The notes under the pieces were generated by a model. It was given only the letters and a program-made list of their open reading frames with translations, was not told the origin of the DNA and searched no databases. Both the position numbers and the translations under genes were made by a program. A stretch of 64,000 bases of DNA, from NCBI RefSeq assembly GCF_963583255.1, contig NC_084811.1:13348088-13412087 (forward strand), read 5' to 3'. This document shows, piece after piece, positions 11,370 through 24,585 of this stretch (its first letter is position 1; every line of letters begins with the position of its first letter). The stretch comes from Pyrus communis (lineage: Eukaryota; Streptophyta; Magnoliopsida; Rosales; Rosaceae).

Positions 11370-14300
11370 TTACATAGAAGAAACAAAGAGAGAATCCGCT
11401 CCATCCGTCCCGACGTTAAGGCTTGATTCCAGTAACAAATCAATTGAGGTGAAAGACTGCGGAGAGATTACAACTTCCATTTCCTCACCAGCCGACTCCA
11501 GCAAGCTCCGTTTCGGTATCACCTGCATTCAGTTACATTGCCCACAGAACTGTCATCTTTCTTGATTTCTGATCCTAATATGCAGGCAACACTGGTTCCC
11601 ACGAATTTAACCGTTTAGGACACGAAAGAAAAATATTAACGATACGAAGTTGATTCAGTTACCTTCTTTGGTTCATTGAAGGAATTCTCATCCATCAAGT
11701 TGTTTGATGTAAGCACTGTTTTTGTTGATCCAGATGGACTAATAGAATTTGGCTCCAAACCGTTCACAGAAACCTTCAGATTCACTGTGTTGGTTCCCAA
11801 GTTCACAACCTGCACAAGGCAATAATCATCACAAATTAATGAAACGTCACAGAATACGACGTGCACCATATTGGTAGAAACCGTTTTTCAACTCGGTGAT
11901 AAAAAGAAGCCGAAACAGAAACAATGGATGACTGCGTAAACGACCATTCACTCTATTGACACTTCTCCAAGAAATGTTAATGCATTTGCATGAGGACACT
12001 ACTGTGCTATAGAAATATAACATCTCTAAGAAAAAGTTGATGGATTAGTGACGTGCCCTGAGCAATATGGTTTTTCATAATTTATTTTCTTTTCCTTGGA
12101 GGATGTTCGACGTACTCATAATTTTTTAAAGATTCCTATTATAGCTACAGTTTAAACATGTAGTTGCTTCAGACAAGATACGTATGGAATTCCAAAATTG
12201 AGCAGAAAATGAAGAATATTGAGGGTTTAGGGTTTAGGAATGAACAACACTTACGGGCTAAATTATTAAGGATCAAATTCAAAGAGAATGGACAGTATTT
12301 ATAACGAAAATAAAGAGTATACTGCTCCAGATAAAGTATAATATACGTTATTCTGAAGCAACAAACGACATACTAGTTTAAGAACAATGTGATCAATGAG
12401 CTTGTTTCCATTCTAGGCCATCCAACTACGTATTAGATGGCTATAAACACTTTAAGGGTATTGACATGTTATAAGTAATACCTGTTATAAGTTGTTCATA
12501 GAAAAAAGAAAAGGTTGGATGACCGATCTCAACTAAGCATAAAAGAAAATAATACCTTTATTCTTAGGTAAGTATTCTCGTTTTCTGAGTTTTTCCACGA
12601 AATTGCAGATGCAAGAAGTGAAGTAGAAGAATTTGTTTGGAGTGTTGTGTTGTAAATAGTTGCTCCGCTAGATTCGTTGAAAAGACTTTGCACCCAGTAG
12701 CTAGGAGTCCCGTAAAGCTGTGCGGAGTCAAAGACAATTGCATCCGGATTCCACCTTGATGACGGACAAGTTTCAATTTAGTAATAACTAAACAGCATCG
12801 ATCCTCTTTTGAAAACAGCATTGAAAACCACCTTAATATATAAAATTGAAATTAGACAAAAGGAACGAGCAGAGAAGTATACCGTCTGTCATGGGTATTG
12901 ACAAAGAGCGGTGCATAACTTGCCATCTCAACAACATCACTGCATTCGTAGACAAAAAAAATACTCAGTAGCTGCCCATTTTAACAATTATAGAAATATT
13001 TTTGCTAAAATTAGATGTAAAGGTGACAACCCCGGAATCCCCATGTACATAAGAAAACACTTAGGGTAGGGCACTGTATTGAAAAACCACAACAACAACA
13101 ACAACAACAAAGCCTATCCCGCTAAATGGGGTTGGCTGTATGAATCCCAGAGAGCCAAATTTCCTGTTAGCTCCAAGTACTCCATTTCTTTTCTTAAAGT
13201 CTCTTTCCAACTTTTCCTAGGTCTTCCAATACCCCTTTTGCCCCGAGGCCCTAGCTCGTATTTGCATTTTCTAACTAGAGCACCTGTAGGTTTTCAGTTC
13301 ACTTGTCCAAACCACCTTAACTGATTTTCTCTCATCTTATCTTCAATTGCGGCCACCCCTACTTTACCTTGTATATCCTTATTCTTAATCTTGTCCTTTC
13401 TTGTCTGCCCACACATCCAACGAAGCATTCTCATCTCCACTACACTCATTTTTTGCCCATGTTGATGCTTGACTGCCCAACATTCTATGCCATAAAGCAT
13501 TGTTGGCCTTATTGCCGTCCTATAAAATTTTCCCTTAAGCTTTATTGGCATACGATGGTTGCACAGCACACCCGTTGCACTTCATCCATCCAGCTTGTAT
13601 TCTATGGTTGAGATCTCCATCCAATTCTCCGTTCTTTTGCAAGATAGATCCAAGGTAACAAAAGCATTCACTTTTTGGTACTTCCTAAACTCCAATCCTC
13701 ACCCCTATCTCTTTGCCTATAGCATTAGGTGAAATTATGATGACAAACTGCGATTTCTACATATTTTAGTAGTTCATTATGCAATTTACTGCTAGAGTTA
13801 ATATCAAGACAACCTGTAACAAATGGATATTATCTGGATGCCTTCATCGCTACAATCCATTAAAATAATAAAAGCTCCCCAATATCCTGATGAACTCTTG
13901 TTTACACACTCGAATTTCTAATCTGAACAACGAAAAAACATTAGAATTTCTAATTGCCAAAGCATTCCTATGCTACAAGTATATCGGGAGACCTCCAACT
14001 TTAACTTTACTCAATAATCCATGCCGCTGAGAGGAACTATTTAATGAATACCATCTTTCTTTATCAGATTCCTGGACCACCTTCAAGCACAGGCCATCTT
14101 TAGTCTAGTAATATTTCTATGGGATTGGGAATAACAGAACTCTTCGATTGACAATAAACAGATGTGCAGCTGGTCTTACACACACAGATGTTGTAACACA
14201 CTACATGGTTGTGACATGCAGAAATGCAGGAACGAAATTAACTTCTTTGAGAAGAAATACTGTATTTGCAAATATATCATATTATAAAGTAGTAGAATAT

Positions 14301-16521
14301 AAAATTATGCGTAGATGTACAACACACCTGTTTTTCTCCAGTCCAATAAGAAATCCGGCTTCAGCTAATGCTGCTAGAAGACTTCCTGTTCCGGCATCTT
14401 TTCCAGTCACGGCATACTCGCTCACAAAAGCCTGGATCATATTGAAATATAAGAAAGAAAAATAGGTAGGAACTCGAGCAGGTTAAATCATACAAGGGCT
14501 TGTGAACTACCTTGGGACCATCACGTGATGTGTGATCAAAATGATTAGCCATAGAAAACAAGTCGCTGGAAGATGTATAGATCTAAACAAAAAACAGAGG
14601 GTAAGAGTATTATCGCAAATGTCATCCATGTCGCCAAATCTTCAATGGCCCCATACGTTGTATGGTAAAGATGATTATTGTCAAGTGGAATACAAGTAGC
14701 GGTGTTATGATACTTACATGAAAATCATACATATCAGCTGGATGATTCAACTTTTGAGAAGAACCGTCACAGTTTGAAATCATCTTGATGTCAGGATAGG
14801 CTTTTCTTATAGCACTATAGAACTTAAGGTAATTTCCTGGTCAAGAGAAAGAGGGAAAGCATAAGTCTTGGTGAGAGTTAAAATAAATTTTAAAAAGAAG
14901 AATGTTAGATACATCGAATCACAATATTGAAAATCCAAGGTCCCTCTTCCCGTGTCCAACGGGTTAAAAATGATTGGCTCAGTCACATGCAAGCAGGTGT
15001 TAACGTGTGTTGCGAGAGCAAAATTCCACATCAGGTATATATTCTAAATAAGAAACATGAACTACAAAATATACAAACCTAGGTAGTTCGTTTTTTGGCA
15101 ATCCTCATTCCCAATAGCAACATATCTCAAGTCAAAAGGTTCTGGGTGTCCCATTTTAGCACGAAGAGAACCCCATGTAGAATTAGGACTGCCTCTAGCA
15201 AATTCAATACCATCAAGAGCTTCCTATAAACAAGAAATGTGAAAGGTAATCAATCAATTTGAGATTTATCAGCTACCGTGCATAATAACAAGATTAAGAA
15301 TTCTATAAAAAAGTTATCCAATAAATTTGATATCGACACCAAAACCATTTATTTTATGTTTGAGAAGTTAGAGCCTAATGCAGAGATTCCTAGTAGTGAC
15401 CAATGCACCGTACTGCAGTTTGTCACAATGTTTGATGTATTCCTCGAGTGGCAATTTGCCGCTGGAAGCTCTACCCTACCCTCACCAAAGCAACCCAACT
15501 TGGCTACAGAAGAGACACTACATTTTAAGCGGTGCATATCCTCTAATGAGAATAATGAAGTTTTGCTTTGAGAACACTGAAGTCACTTGACACCCATATT
15601 TGGTAAATCTTTTGTGTTGTACACCAAAGCACACAAAGCTAAGTCATAGATTTCACGGGTTAAGCATATTTTTTTGAAAAACTTAAGTGTCATCGACATG
15701 TATTTGCTTCAATGATACATCAATTTTAGTAACAGTAAGCCAGTTACCCATTATCTACGGAGAAATGGTCAGCTATCAGGCATACCTGTACAAATGGTAA
15801 GACATTGGAAGTATCAACTTGATCATTGTGACTGATTCCTACAAATTGAGAAAGTTAACAATGACATATATAAATTAACATAAAAACATGATTATAGAAA
15901 GTACAGGCAAAGCGTTGAGAAAAAGTGTACCATTATTGAACACCCATATTGGCAATGCGCCAAGGTCCTCTGATAGCTGCAGAAACAAAAGTTTTTTTAA
16001 TAATGGTTTACATACAGTACCAGCATTATACTGGGATCCCCAATCACTCCTCAACAACAACAAGATACCTACTTGGAGAAACTCAAAATAACCAAGTCCA
16101 TCGTCAGTCCAGTACATCCAAACATCACCAAAGTGTCCAGGTCTCTCTTCCCAGGGTCCAATTGTTTCTTTCCAACGAAATGCATTTCGTAACCATTCAC
16201 CTTCGACGAAACAGCCACCTAACCGAACACAAAAATGAAACCTAAGTGTATTAGGTTGAATTCTGAGGAAACAGTGGACATATAAGGCTTACATAATTAT
16301 CTATTAACCTAAAAATCAAGGATTTTAGCACTGATTGGAATTTAAAAGTGTCCCTAGATTTTTTTTTTTGTCCAAGAGGTCAGGACAGCAAGCACAAAGG
16401 TTCCGGAATAAGGAAAACAAATTTCATGTCCAAATACATACAGAAACATCAGCATTTAAAATAATCTATTTGATAAGTACAAGTTTTTAAATTTGAGAAG
16501 TGTTGCATAGTAACTTTTCGA

Positions 16522-16554
<33 letters not shown>

Positions 16555-17712
16555 GATACATATGTACATGTTCAATGTACATAGCTAAGTTCATCTATTC
16601 GCCTGCCATAGCATAGACATTCACTTCATGCTATTCATGGAAAATACATCCTTTTAGTATGATTGTAACTAATTTCCAAGGTAATAAGCTAATAAATACA
16701 TCATGTTTATTTCTTCATCAACGATATATTTCTGTCAGATTGTTAATCCTTTCCAACCTTGAAAATTCACTACTAAATCATATATCAATAGTATAAATTA
16801 TGAATTGTTTATCAACTAAAATTAGGAATATTAACCACATAGAAACACAAAATAAGTACATATACAAAAGTTTCTTTTTAAAAACTGTGAGGGCAAGATG
16901 GCCTCACCACAGCTTGCATATTTCAGCTTCCATATATTTCAAGGGAGAATTATATATGAAAAGCTCAAGTTTAGCAGCAGTCAAGTATTAAGTTGTAATT
17001 CCTGATTTACCTGGAAATCTGAAAAACCGAGGTTTTAAATCAGCCAACATTTGGACAAGGTCCTTCCGAAATCCATGTCCCTGAGCCAAATCAATTGATT
17101 CTTAATGAGTAACAACACATAAGTAATGCATGTACCAGAATATCAATAAGTTCTTTACAAGTAAGCATGTCGAAAGTTGGCAAATCAATATACATGGGCA
17201 TAAACTTTGAGCAACACCAGATTACATGACCAAATTTCCGAAAAAAGGAAAAATGTAAAATCTAAGTTCGATTGTTTTTCAATAAAATGTTTTTATAACA
17301 TTCCAGAATCCAGAATATTCTGCTTCTTACTTTAGTTATAAGAACATAATTTTATTACTAAAAGTACCTCAAGAGAGAATGGATTTCTTTCTCTCCAAGT
17401 AAAGTACCACAGATACCTGGCGCACCTAACTAACATTTCCTTCCTCACACAACTTTTTCCATGACTCCCAAGCCACCAGACAACGAATAAAGAGGTGAAT
17501 TGTGGACAAGATTAGCTTTTCATGACTTATTTGATGTGGATTTTTTTCGCTAATTGCCTCAAGAAATTTCATTTTCATTTGTCTTGGCTACAACTTCATG
17601 TATTTTCCCATAATCCTGACCAGAATCCACCTCTTAATTTGGGTCCTATATTCTCCCCTTGTTCAATCCAATGGCTTAAAAATAAGCGGTGTGCAAAAAT
17701 CAATTCCCAAGA

Positions 17713-17750
<38 letters not shown>

Positions 17751-19971
17751 ACATAATTGTACTAACCTCGAAAAACAAGGATCAGGTGATTAAACACATC
17801 TAAAAAGTGAGATGACACAATCTCAAGCCACAAGCATGCATGAATTCGGGGAGAAAAAAGGTACCTTATGTGTATCCAAGGGAATGGCCGACACTTGATC
17901 AAACCATATCACCCCTTTACTATTTGTTGTCAATTGCAGTCTTGAATTAGGATTTGTTCCTTGGGCTTCCATTTGAATCTGGAATTTTGTCCAGTTTGAA
18001 ACTTCTGAACCAGAAGCGCTGCATATGGAATGAAAATACAAAAGTTAAATCTTGAATTCAGAATAAAATTGTTTTAGTAAGGAACATTTGATTGCAAAAT
18101 ATCAACAGAACAGAGGATGCGCACATAATGTTAGCAGCAGCAAGTTTCTGCAACCCATCTAAGCCCGTCAGTGATAGGGATACATTGATTGATCCAGATG
18201 AACGAACATAAAGCGCAACACTGTAGGTCTTCCCCTTTTCTATATTCTGAACAAAAAATCATAAATAAAAGGACCGTACCAAAGAGCCAGAAGGAACAAA
18301 TACAGAAAATATATAAATATGGGTCTGTGGGGCTGTGATTATTCTTGTGTGTGGAGTAAAGTTATCTTGCCATAAAAATGGCCATGTTGCTAAACGATGA
18401 ACATGGACCACAAATTCTGGCAAAAATCGGCTTTATGTATGGTCATATTCACAGCTTATGTTGCCAGCCAGTCTGCCATGACAACATTTCCATACGTGTG
18501 TGTGTAGGTTGCAAAAGTTCGGCATTACAGCGAATAACTTTAGTGTGCAAAACAAAAAAATCCCACTCAAATGGACAGAGGGGAAAACTTTCACAACTTT
18601 TAAATGGGAGAACTGCAACGCATAGGAAGGAAGGAAAAAGAAATATGGAAAACTGAACCCATTCAGACAAGGTGTAAAAGTTCATACCATGCCCCAGAAC
18701 CCAGGGTTATAAATTCCAACACCCCCAGCAGGGCAGCTATTGGCGCCTTCGCTGTCACATAGCACCTCCATTCGGAGTGCAACCTTATTGCGGTCAAAGC
18801 ATGATGAACGGTCTGTTGACACAATCAAAGAGGACTCATTCCCAATTATAGCCCAAGGATCAATGTTAGAAGGAGTGTTAGGTCCCCCAGCTTCAAAACC
18901 TGTGGGAAAAAAGTTATTGAGAAACCCAGCTTTAAAACAGCCTGTTAACATAACGAACTGGTATAGCTCATGTAGTATTTGATATTTAGCTACAGTACAC
19001 TCTGCATTTGATATAATTCTAACGAAAAACTTGTAACCTCATACTGAATAATTCAAAGCCATTCATAAACTTCGACAAACTTAAAACTGACAACATGGTG
19101 AAAAATTGAAGGGTTGAAAAAAAGAGGGATCTGGTAGTACGTATTCAATGCAGACAGTGAAATAGATAAAGGTGGAAATCAGTGTCGTACAAAAAAGGAG
19201 AAAAATTCTCGATTGTGCCCCAACCACACTCACACAAGAAAATTGACTTCCGTGAAGTACAGTCTAGTCCATCTCTAATTGCACATTGAAGTGTGAGCTG
19301 ACAGACACATAAAATCTTGTATTTTCAGACTGGATCTCGTCCTCGCTAGATATCTCAGAGCTTGACTGTTCAAATGCTGTGAGACATCTTGCAAGGAGGG
19401 GATCCTTTCTAAGAAGCTGACTATATAATTTGGCAATGCTCTCTTGCTAGTCAAAAAGATGCTCATGTCACCAGACTGATTTTGAACCACACATTCATGC
19501 CGCAATAACCTAATCATGGTCTACATTTACAACCTAGCAACAGAATAATAAGCATCTTATGTTGCTAGACAGTTTGACGAGCGAACAGTTTCCTATATTT
19601 GCTATAATTTCACTTTTATATTAAGCTGGAATTCAGAGAATTTGGAAGTAACCTCTGTTGCTTACAAGCTCAGCCCACACCCCGCCAGCACCAGCGTGAT
19701 TAATCTCCTGCAGTGAACAATTTTTAGAAATCTGATAATTCTGCACAATTTTTAAATTAAAATTGTTGGAACTGAAACCAAAGATGAGCAATGGAACCTC
19801 AAAGAAAATTCCAAACAGCGTGTCAGATATTGGGCGTGCGGATGCTTGGGAAGCATCGACAAGCAGGTTTGCTGTCTGGTCCGTATCAACTCCAATGGCA
19901 AAACAATGATAGAAGAAGCAAAGCAAGAGATATAGCAGAAGAACAATGTGAGGGGATTTGCAAGAGTCCAT
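11370..19971 (-). CDS. ASD1: Alpha-L-arabinofuranosidase, family GH51 (17 exons, 675 aa)
   Basis: Exons (5' to 3', minus): 19798-19971, 19653-19707, 18688-18899, 18125-18246, 17865-18018, 17011-17080, 16073-16218, 15931-15976, 15786-15838, 15079-15223, 14718-14836, 14511-14582, 14328-14431, 12883-12939, 12556-12754, 11663-11809, 11370-11522. All introns are GT-AG and the frame is open for 675 codons, matching plant ASD1-type enzymes. Residues 1 to about 25 form a signal peptide ([16 protein letters not shown]). A carbohydrate-binding region spans roughly residues 75-235 ([19 protein letters not shown] to [13 protein letters not shown]). The GH51 catalytic core follows. YVAIGNED holds the acid/base Glu384, and [10 protein letters not shown] holds the nucleophile Glu461. 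The enzyme releases terminal arabinose from cell-wall arabinans and arabinoxylans in the apoplast. One intron carries a LINE fragment. Confidence 0.94.
13083..13745 (-). mobile_element. 5'-truncated RTE-type LINE in an arabinofuranosidase intron
   Basis: Reading on the minus strand there is a degraded reverse-transcriptase C-terminus ([69 protein letters not shown]) and then a GGCTTTGTTGTTG tail at 13083-13110. A frameshift separates it from the upstream QAGWM motif near 13590. It is the same family as the insertion in ALADIN intron 7 but a longer and separate event. It lies in the same orientation as the host gene. Confidence 0.85.
16523..16553 (+). repeat. (CA)n microsatellite in an arabinofuranosidase intron
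   Basis: About 15 CA units. A complementary (GT)n run lies at 17719-17748 in another intron of the same gene. Confidence 0.95.
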
Positions 19972-20635
19972 TGCTCACTTTCCACACCCAATACTGACTA
20001 GAGCCTAATAAAGTATCGATAACCGAGAGAATTCAGTTACATCTGATCAATTAATTAAACAGAAAGAAACAAGAATCAGAAAGTGCAAAATGGTGTTTCA
20101 CGTTTACAACAACAATAAAGCCTTATCCCACTAAGTGAGGTCGGATACATGAATCCTAGAACGCCACTGCGCTCGCATTCAGGTAATTAGATATAATTAA
20201 GGCAATGCAGCTATACTATACACAGAAGCCCAATCAAACTAATACAATTAACAGGAATTAAGCAACAGCAATGCAGTGTTGACCAACTGAACTGATCAAG
20301 GACAATTTCTTCCAACAACCATTGATTTATTCAACTCAAACTAGTCTATATATAAATATATTTTTGTTTAAATTAAAATAAAAAAACCCAACAGAATACC
20401 CACAAGGATGGTGGATTTCATTTCAAAAACTCTGCAAACAAATTACCTGAATAATCTCTTGTCGCTTTTTTTCTTGCTGTTGGTCTCCAAGACTCCAAGC
20501 TCCAATCAAAGTAAGAAAGATTGGTTTATAAAATCGATATTTCCAAGAGGCATGCAGAAAAGTGCCAAGAAGAGTGTGTTCACTCGGTGACTTGGTCTGT
20601 GTTTTCTTATCTGGTGCTATACATATATATATATC

Positions 20636-20672
<37 letters not shown>

Positions 20673-20880
20673 GAGTATCAGGGGGTTTGCCTTGCTTTCA
20701 CGTAAGCAGAGGCCATCAAGCAAAAGCAAGCAAGCAATGAAGCTAGCCAGGCTCAGTGGCTGCCCTGCCCATGTGCGGAAGCGGAAGTGGCAGTGGAAGT
20801 GGATTACAAGCAAAACCAAAACCAAAGAGCAGCCACTCTGCTTACATCCAATCCAGACTGTCCAAGGTTTGATTAAAAGA
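19972..20880 (-). promoter_or_regulatory. Upstream region of the arabinofuranosidase gene
   Basis: This segment holds the leader and promoter. A (TA)n/(GA)n tract at about 20625-20673 is the most obvious sequence feature; GA/CT tracts are common in plant core promoters. I cannot fix a TATA box or transcription start. Confidence 0.45.
20104..20166 (-). mobile_element. RTE LINE 3' tail, solo
   Basis: TTACAACAACAATAAAGCCT followed by CACTAAGTGAGGTCGG and TGAATCCTAGAACGCC is the inverted 3' tail of the RTE family seen twice elsewhere in the window. Only the tail is present. It sits about 130 bp upstream of the arabinofuranosidase ATG. Confidence 0.75.
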
Positions 20881-20884
20881 CAGG

Positions 20885-21035
20885 AATTTTAACGAAAAGT
20901 CCACGGTACTGTTCACGTTAATGAAAAACCATATTTTTACACTAAAAAGTCAATCTTGGTACTATTCACTTTACCCCTTATTTTATCCTTATCATTAAAA
21001 CTCAAAGTTTTCAAACTTTTTTTTATTAATTTTTC
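20885..21035. mobile_element. MITE-like repeat common in apple and pear
   Basis: The sequence AACGAAAAGTCCACGGTACT ... TTTTTACACTAAAAAGTCAA ... GGTACTATTCACTTTACCCC ... AAAACTCAAAGTTTTCAAAC is a very abundant short Rosaceae repeat as I recall it. A truncated second copy occurs at 32762-32840. The ends are approximate. Confidence 0.65.
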
Positions 21036-24000
21036 CTTTAAAAAAATCAAAACTTGAACACATGTTGAGTGTAAGGAGGAGTGGCTGCTGAAAATTCAGC
21101 AGCCAAGTCTTGTTCGAAATCTTGTGTGTCTCACTAGCACGGTCCCACCCGAGAGAAAATAATATGGATGCATTTTTGCTTATCATTCTAAATTTTGGTG
21201 TGTATTCACTATGCATCTAATCATCTATCAAGTGTCTTTTTAATTAATTTTTGTTAATTTTTTCAAAATTAAAAAAATAACATTTAATGTAAAAATTAAC
21301 TAGAGTTAGGTGAATGACACATGACAAATGATTAGATGTATGATGAACATACATCATAATAATGTCGGTGCGCAAAAATGCTCCCAAATAATATATCCAA
21401 TGTTACTCTGAAAATAGCCATTGAAAAATGTATTCTTTCAAAAGACAATTTATTTTTAATACTTATAACACTATTGCTATAGTAATGTGATTCATATATT
21501 GATATTATACTTATGAAGTTAATATGTTGGACATAATTCATTTTTTCTGTCATAGTGTGAAAGGCATGTAGAAGTGCAAGTCAAATAAATATTGATAATG
21601 TATCGACTCGTGTTTCCAACACATACATAGAAAAATCTGCTGCCCCACCTAACTTCCCCAACAAACATTCATCCGCCTGACGTATGAAGGTAGGCGCGCA
21701 GGCACCTGCCGTAGATGGAACATTCCCCCTCATCCTCATCGTTTATGGATTTGGGATACAATTAATTTGTCTCTAGTCCTTTCCAACCAAAGTAAATAAA
21801 ATCAGTGTTTGTTTGCCGCTTAGTACTACCATTTAGTATTATTCTTTTTTACTTGTAAGTGAAGAATTTTAAGTTTATTTTTTATCAAAAGTGAATTTGA
21901 ACTCACTCCATTGGTGTAGGTAGTATTGTTTGTTCGAATTTGAACCACATTATTGCTACCTATTATAAGGTTAAGCTCATCCCTTAACATGTATATTATC
22001 GGTTGTTCAAAAACATAAAAAAGAAGACGCTGTCTTTTTTGTCCTTTTCCTCTTTGGTTTGCTTTTTTACGTAACAAAATAACCTGATCGGATCGGATCG
22101 GATCGGAGAGTTTATCTCGTGAAGCACCCTTTTTCAGGGGTTGTTCGTTCACTATATGATAAGAGGTGTCACGTTCTTTTGAAATTTGGTTTTACGGGAC
22201 CCATTCTTTTCTCCTTTTTGTCGAATTTAAGGGACCCATTCGATTCAATGCAAAGACAATTTTCATAGCCATTAGTTGGACGACCACCACAGTATGGTGT
22301 TGTCCCAAACCAATGAAACAAGCACTCGAATTCTCTCCCCTTATTTTCCCTTCTCCTTCTCTCCCCTCCTCTCCCACTTTACTTTTTATCATTTTGTCTC
22401 TATTAAAAAATCAATATAAAATATTAACATGATTTAAATATAACCATTCAAATATAAGAGGGAAGGGAAGAGAAATTAGGAGAGAGTCCTAATATTTTTT
22501 CTTCACCTTATTGACACGCAAGTATACTCGTGTCGTGTCAATCATTCTCCATTCGTAGTGCAAATAAACTAACGGTTCCTATGAGAGAAGCACCCGAAAG
22601 AAGACGTGGGTTTTGGGATTTCAATACGTTGCTCTCCCATTGGAATTTGGCGAGGCATAACCTTCGTTCGATAAATGAGAATGCAACATGTAGATGCATC
22701 ATTTCCAAGGAAAATAACTCATACAAAATTTCTGCTACTCTAGTTTCCCCCAATCAGCGAAACTTACTGAAACTGGGGGCATACCGTATAACTAGAGAGA
22801 GATTTAAGGCCAAGCAAAACACAAAAATCATTCTATCAGTCCACTAACATTAAAACGTACCGGAGTGTACGAAACCAGCCGCCTAAGGCAGACCAAGTTG
22901 GACAAATGCCTAACTAGTCCTCCTCCTCCTAGGGTACAAGTCACTACCTCCTCCACAAGAAGCTCTACAAACCACAACTACGAACCTAAATTATGCACTC
23001 TCAAAGATGGACTAATGGACAATATGATTTTGTACAATAAAATAACTTCAAAACAGTCCCCAGTCTCCGGTCTACAACACTCAAAAACCATTTTTTCCAA
23101 CAAGCCTGGGGCCTCAAGGAAAATGCACAGATGGATGCCAGTGCATGCCCTAGAGAAAATGCACTTATAACCCTACAAAGCAAGTCGTTAATAAACAACA
23201 AAGAAACCTACTTTTCCACTAAAACCGATACCACACAGAAGAAAATAAACTAATTCACAGGAAATCTCCTAGGATTTTAATGTTACAACTTCATACATTA
23301 ATAGTACATTGACAATGCTGAGAACGGATCTTGCATGTGCCCATTAACTAAAGTCACAAGGGTGAAGTATGATGTTCCTCAATACCTGTGAAACCAGATG
23401 CCTTCCAAGATAAAGAAAACAGAAAACGGGACACACATACTGCATCACCCTCTTCTTTCCGCCAAGTAATACAAACCTGCACAAGGGACAGGGCAATATG
23501 AAAGGGTAAGAACTTCACTTAAATAGAAAAAATATGAAGTCACGTATAAATATTTGGACACTGAAAAGGATCAGTACAGAAATAGAGCAACAGAGTTACA
23601 TTATATAAGTTCACAAGGCCCACATAATTTGATACAAGATCCTCACAAAAAGTAGTCGAGAGTTAATCGAGAAGGCATTCATGACTTAGCTTAAGTTTAA
23701 GGAAAAATTCAGTAATCATGCTAACATTAAATTATGATACACCGTTCATATTTATGGACATGATTAATGATCCAAATGGCATTTCACTAATCATAAGGAT
23801 GGATACCTGCACTCATTAGTTAGTTCCACTCAAACCCTTTGTCTCTAAAACTTGTTATCGCAAATAAATCAATCCCACATGGGCTGTACCTAGTGTTATT
23901 TTTCTGCGTCTGGTTTTTGATATTCTCACTTCTCACCATGCGATGCGAACTAAGTGAAAACAGCTCAATGAAAATTTGATGCATGGGTGACTATGGCATT

Positions 24001-24585
24001 GAACTATTAAAATACAGGATTTAACAATAACAATAAGGATTGCTGCCCTGAAAGTGGCATGTATGTAGATATACAATAGAGACGGATCATGGGATAAACA
24101 GGACCCAAAGGAATGCCAAAAGCTTGACTGGCGTTTATGACAAACTCTTCCTTTGGAATTTGAGACAAAAATTGATTCAACAAACACACAACATGCACAA
24201 TAGAATTCTTTACACATTTTCTGAACCAACATTTTATGAAAAGAATGTCCCTTCCACATATTTGACTTCAAACGGGTGAGATATTCACGCAAAATCAACA
24301 TATTTCATGATAACATATCACATGTTTCATATTGATAACACATGAACCGTAATAAAGCTACTAATTACCAAACATAAACTTTTTCATTATCATACATGCT
24401 TTGTTCAAGATTTAATCATTTTTTAAAGTCCAGTTAATTTAAGAAGCATTTATATGATGAAACAAAAAACAAGACAAACAGAAAACGTATCATAGTAAGA
24501 AATAAACTCAGTCAGGAAACTGAAAGCCTCTAACCTTCTTCTAGATGCATAATTCATCAAAGTTCATTCTCATCTGATACACCCA
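21036..24585. other. Intergenic region, no convincing gene
   Basis: The region is AT-rich and the short frames here match nothing I recognise. A (GATCG)n microsatellite lies at about 22087-22107 and a CT-rich block at 22335-22380. On the minus strand AGAAGAAG|GTTAGA near 24535 and TTGTGCAG|GTTTG near 23477 could bound an intron in the 3' untranslated region of the SUVH gene; this is inference. Confidence 0.5.

Noticed and set aside
22860..23200. GC-richer block considered as an RNA gene or LINE piece
   Set aside because: No tRNA, snRNA or transposon motif could be read, and the frames are not protein-like.
23933..24301. 122-codon minus-strand frame downstream of the SUVH gene
   Set aside because: It has no recognisable domain and lies in a likely 3' untranslated intron or intergenic DNA.
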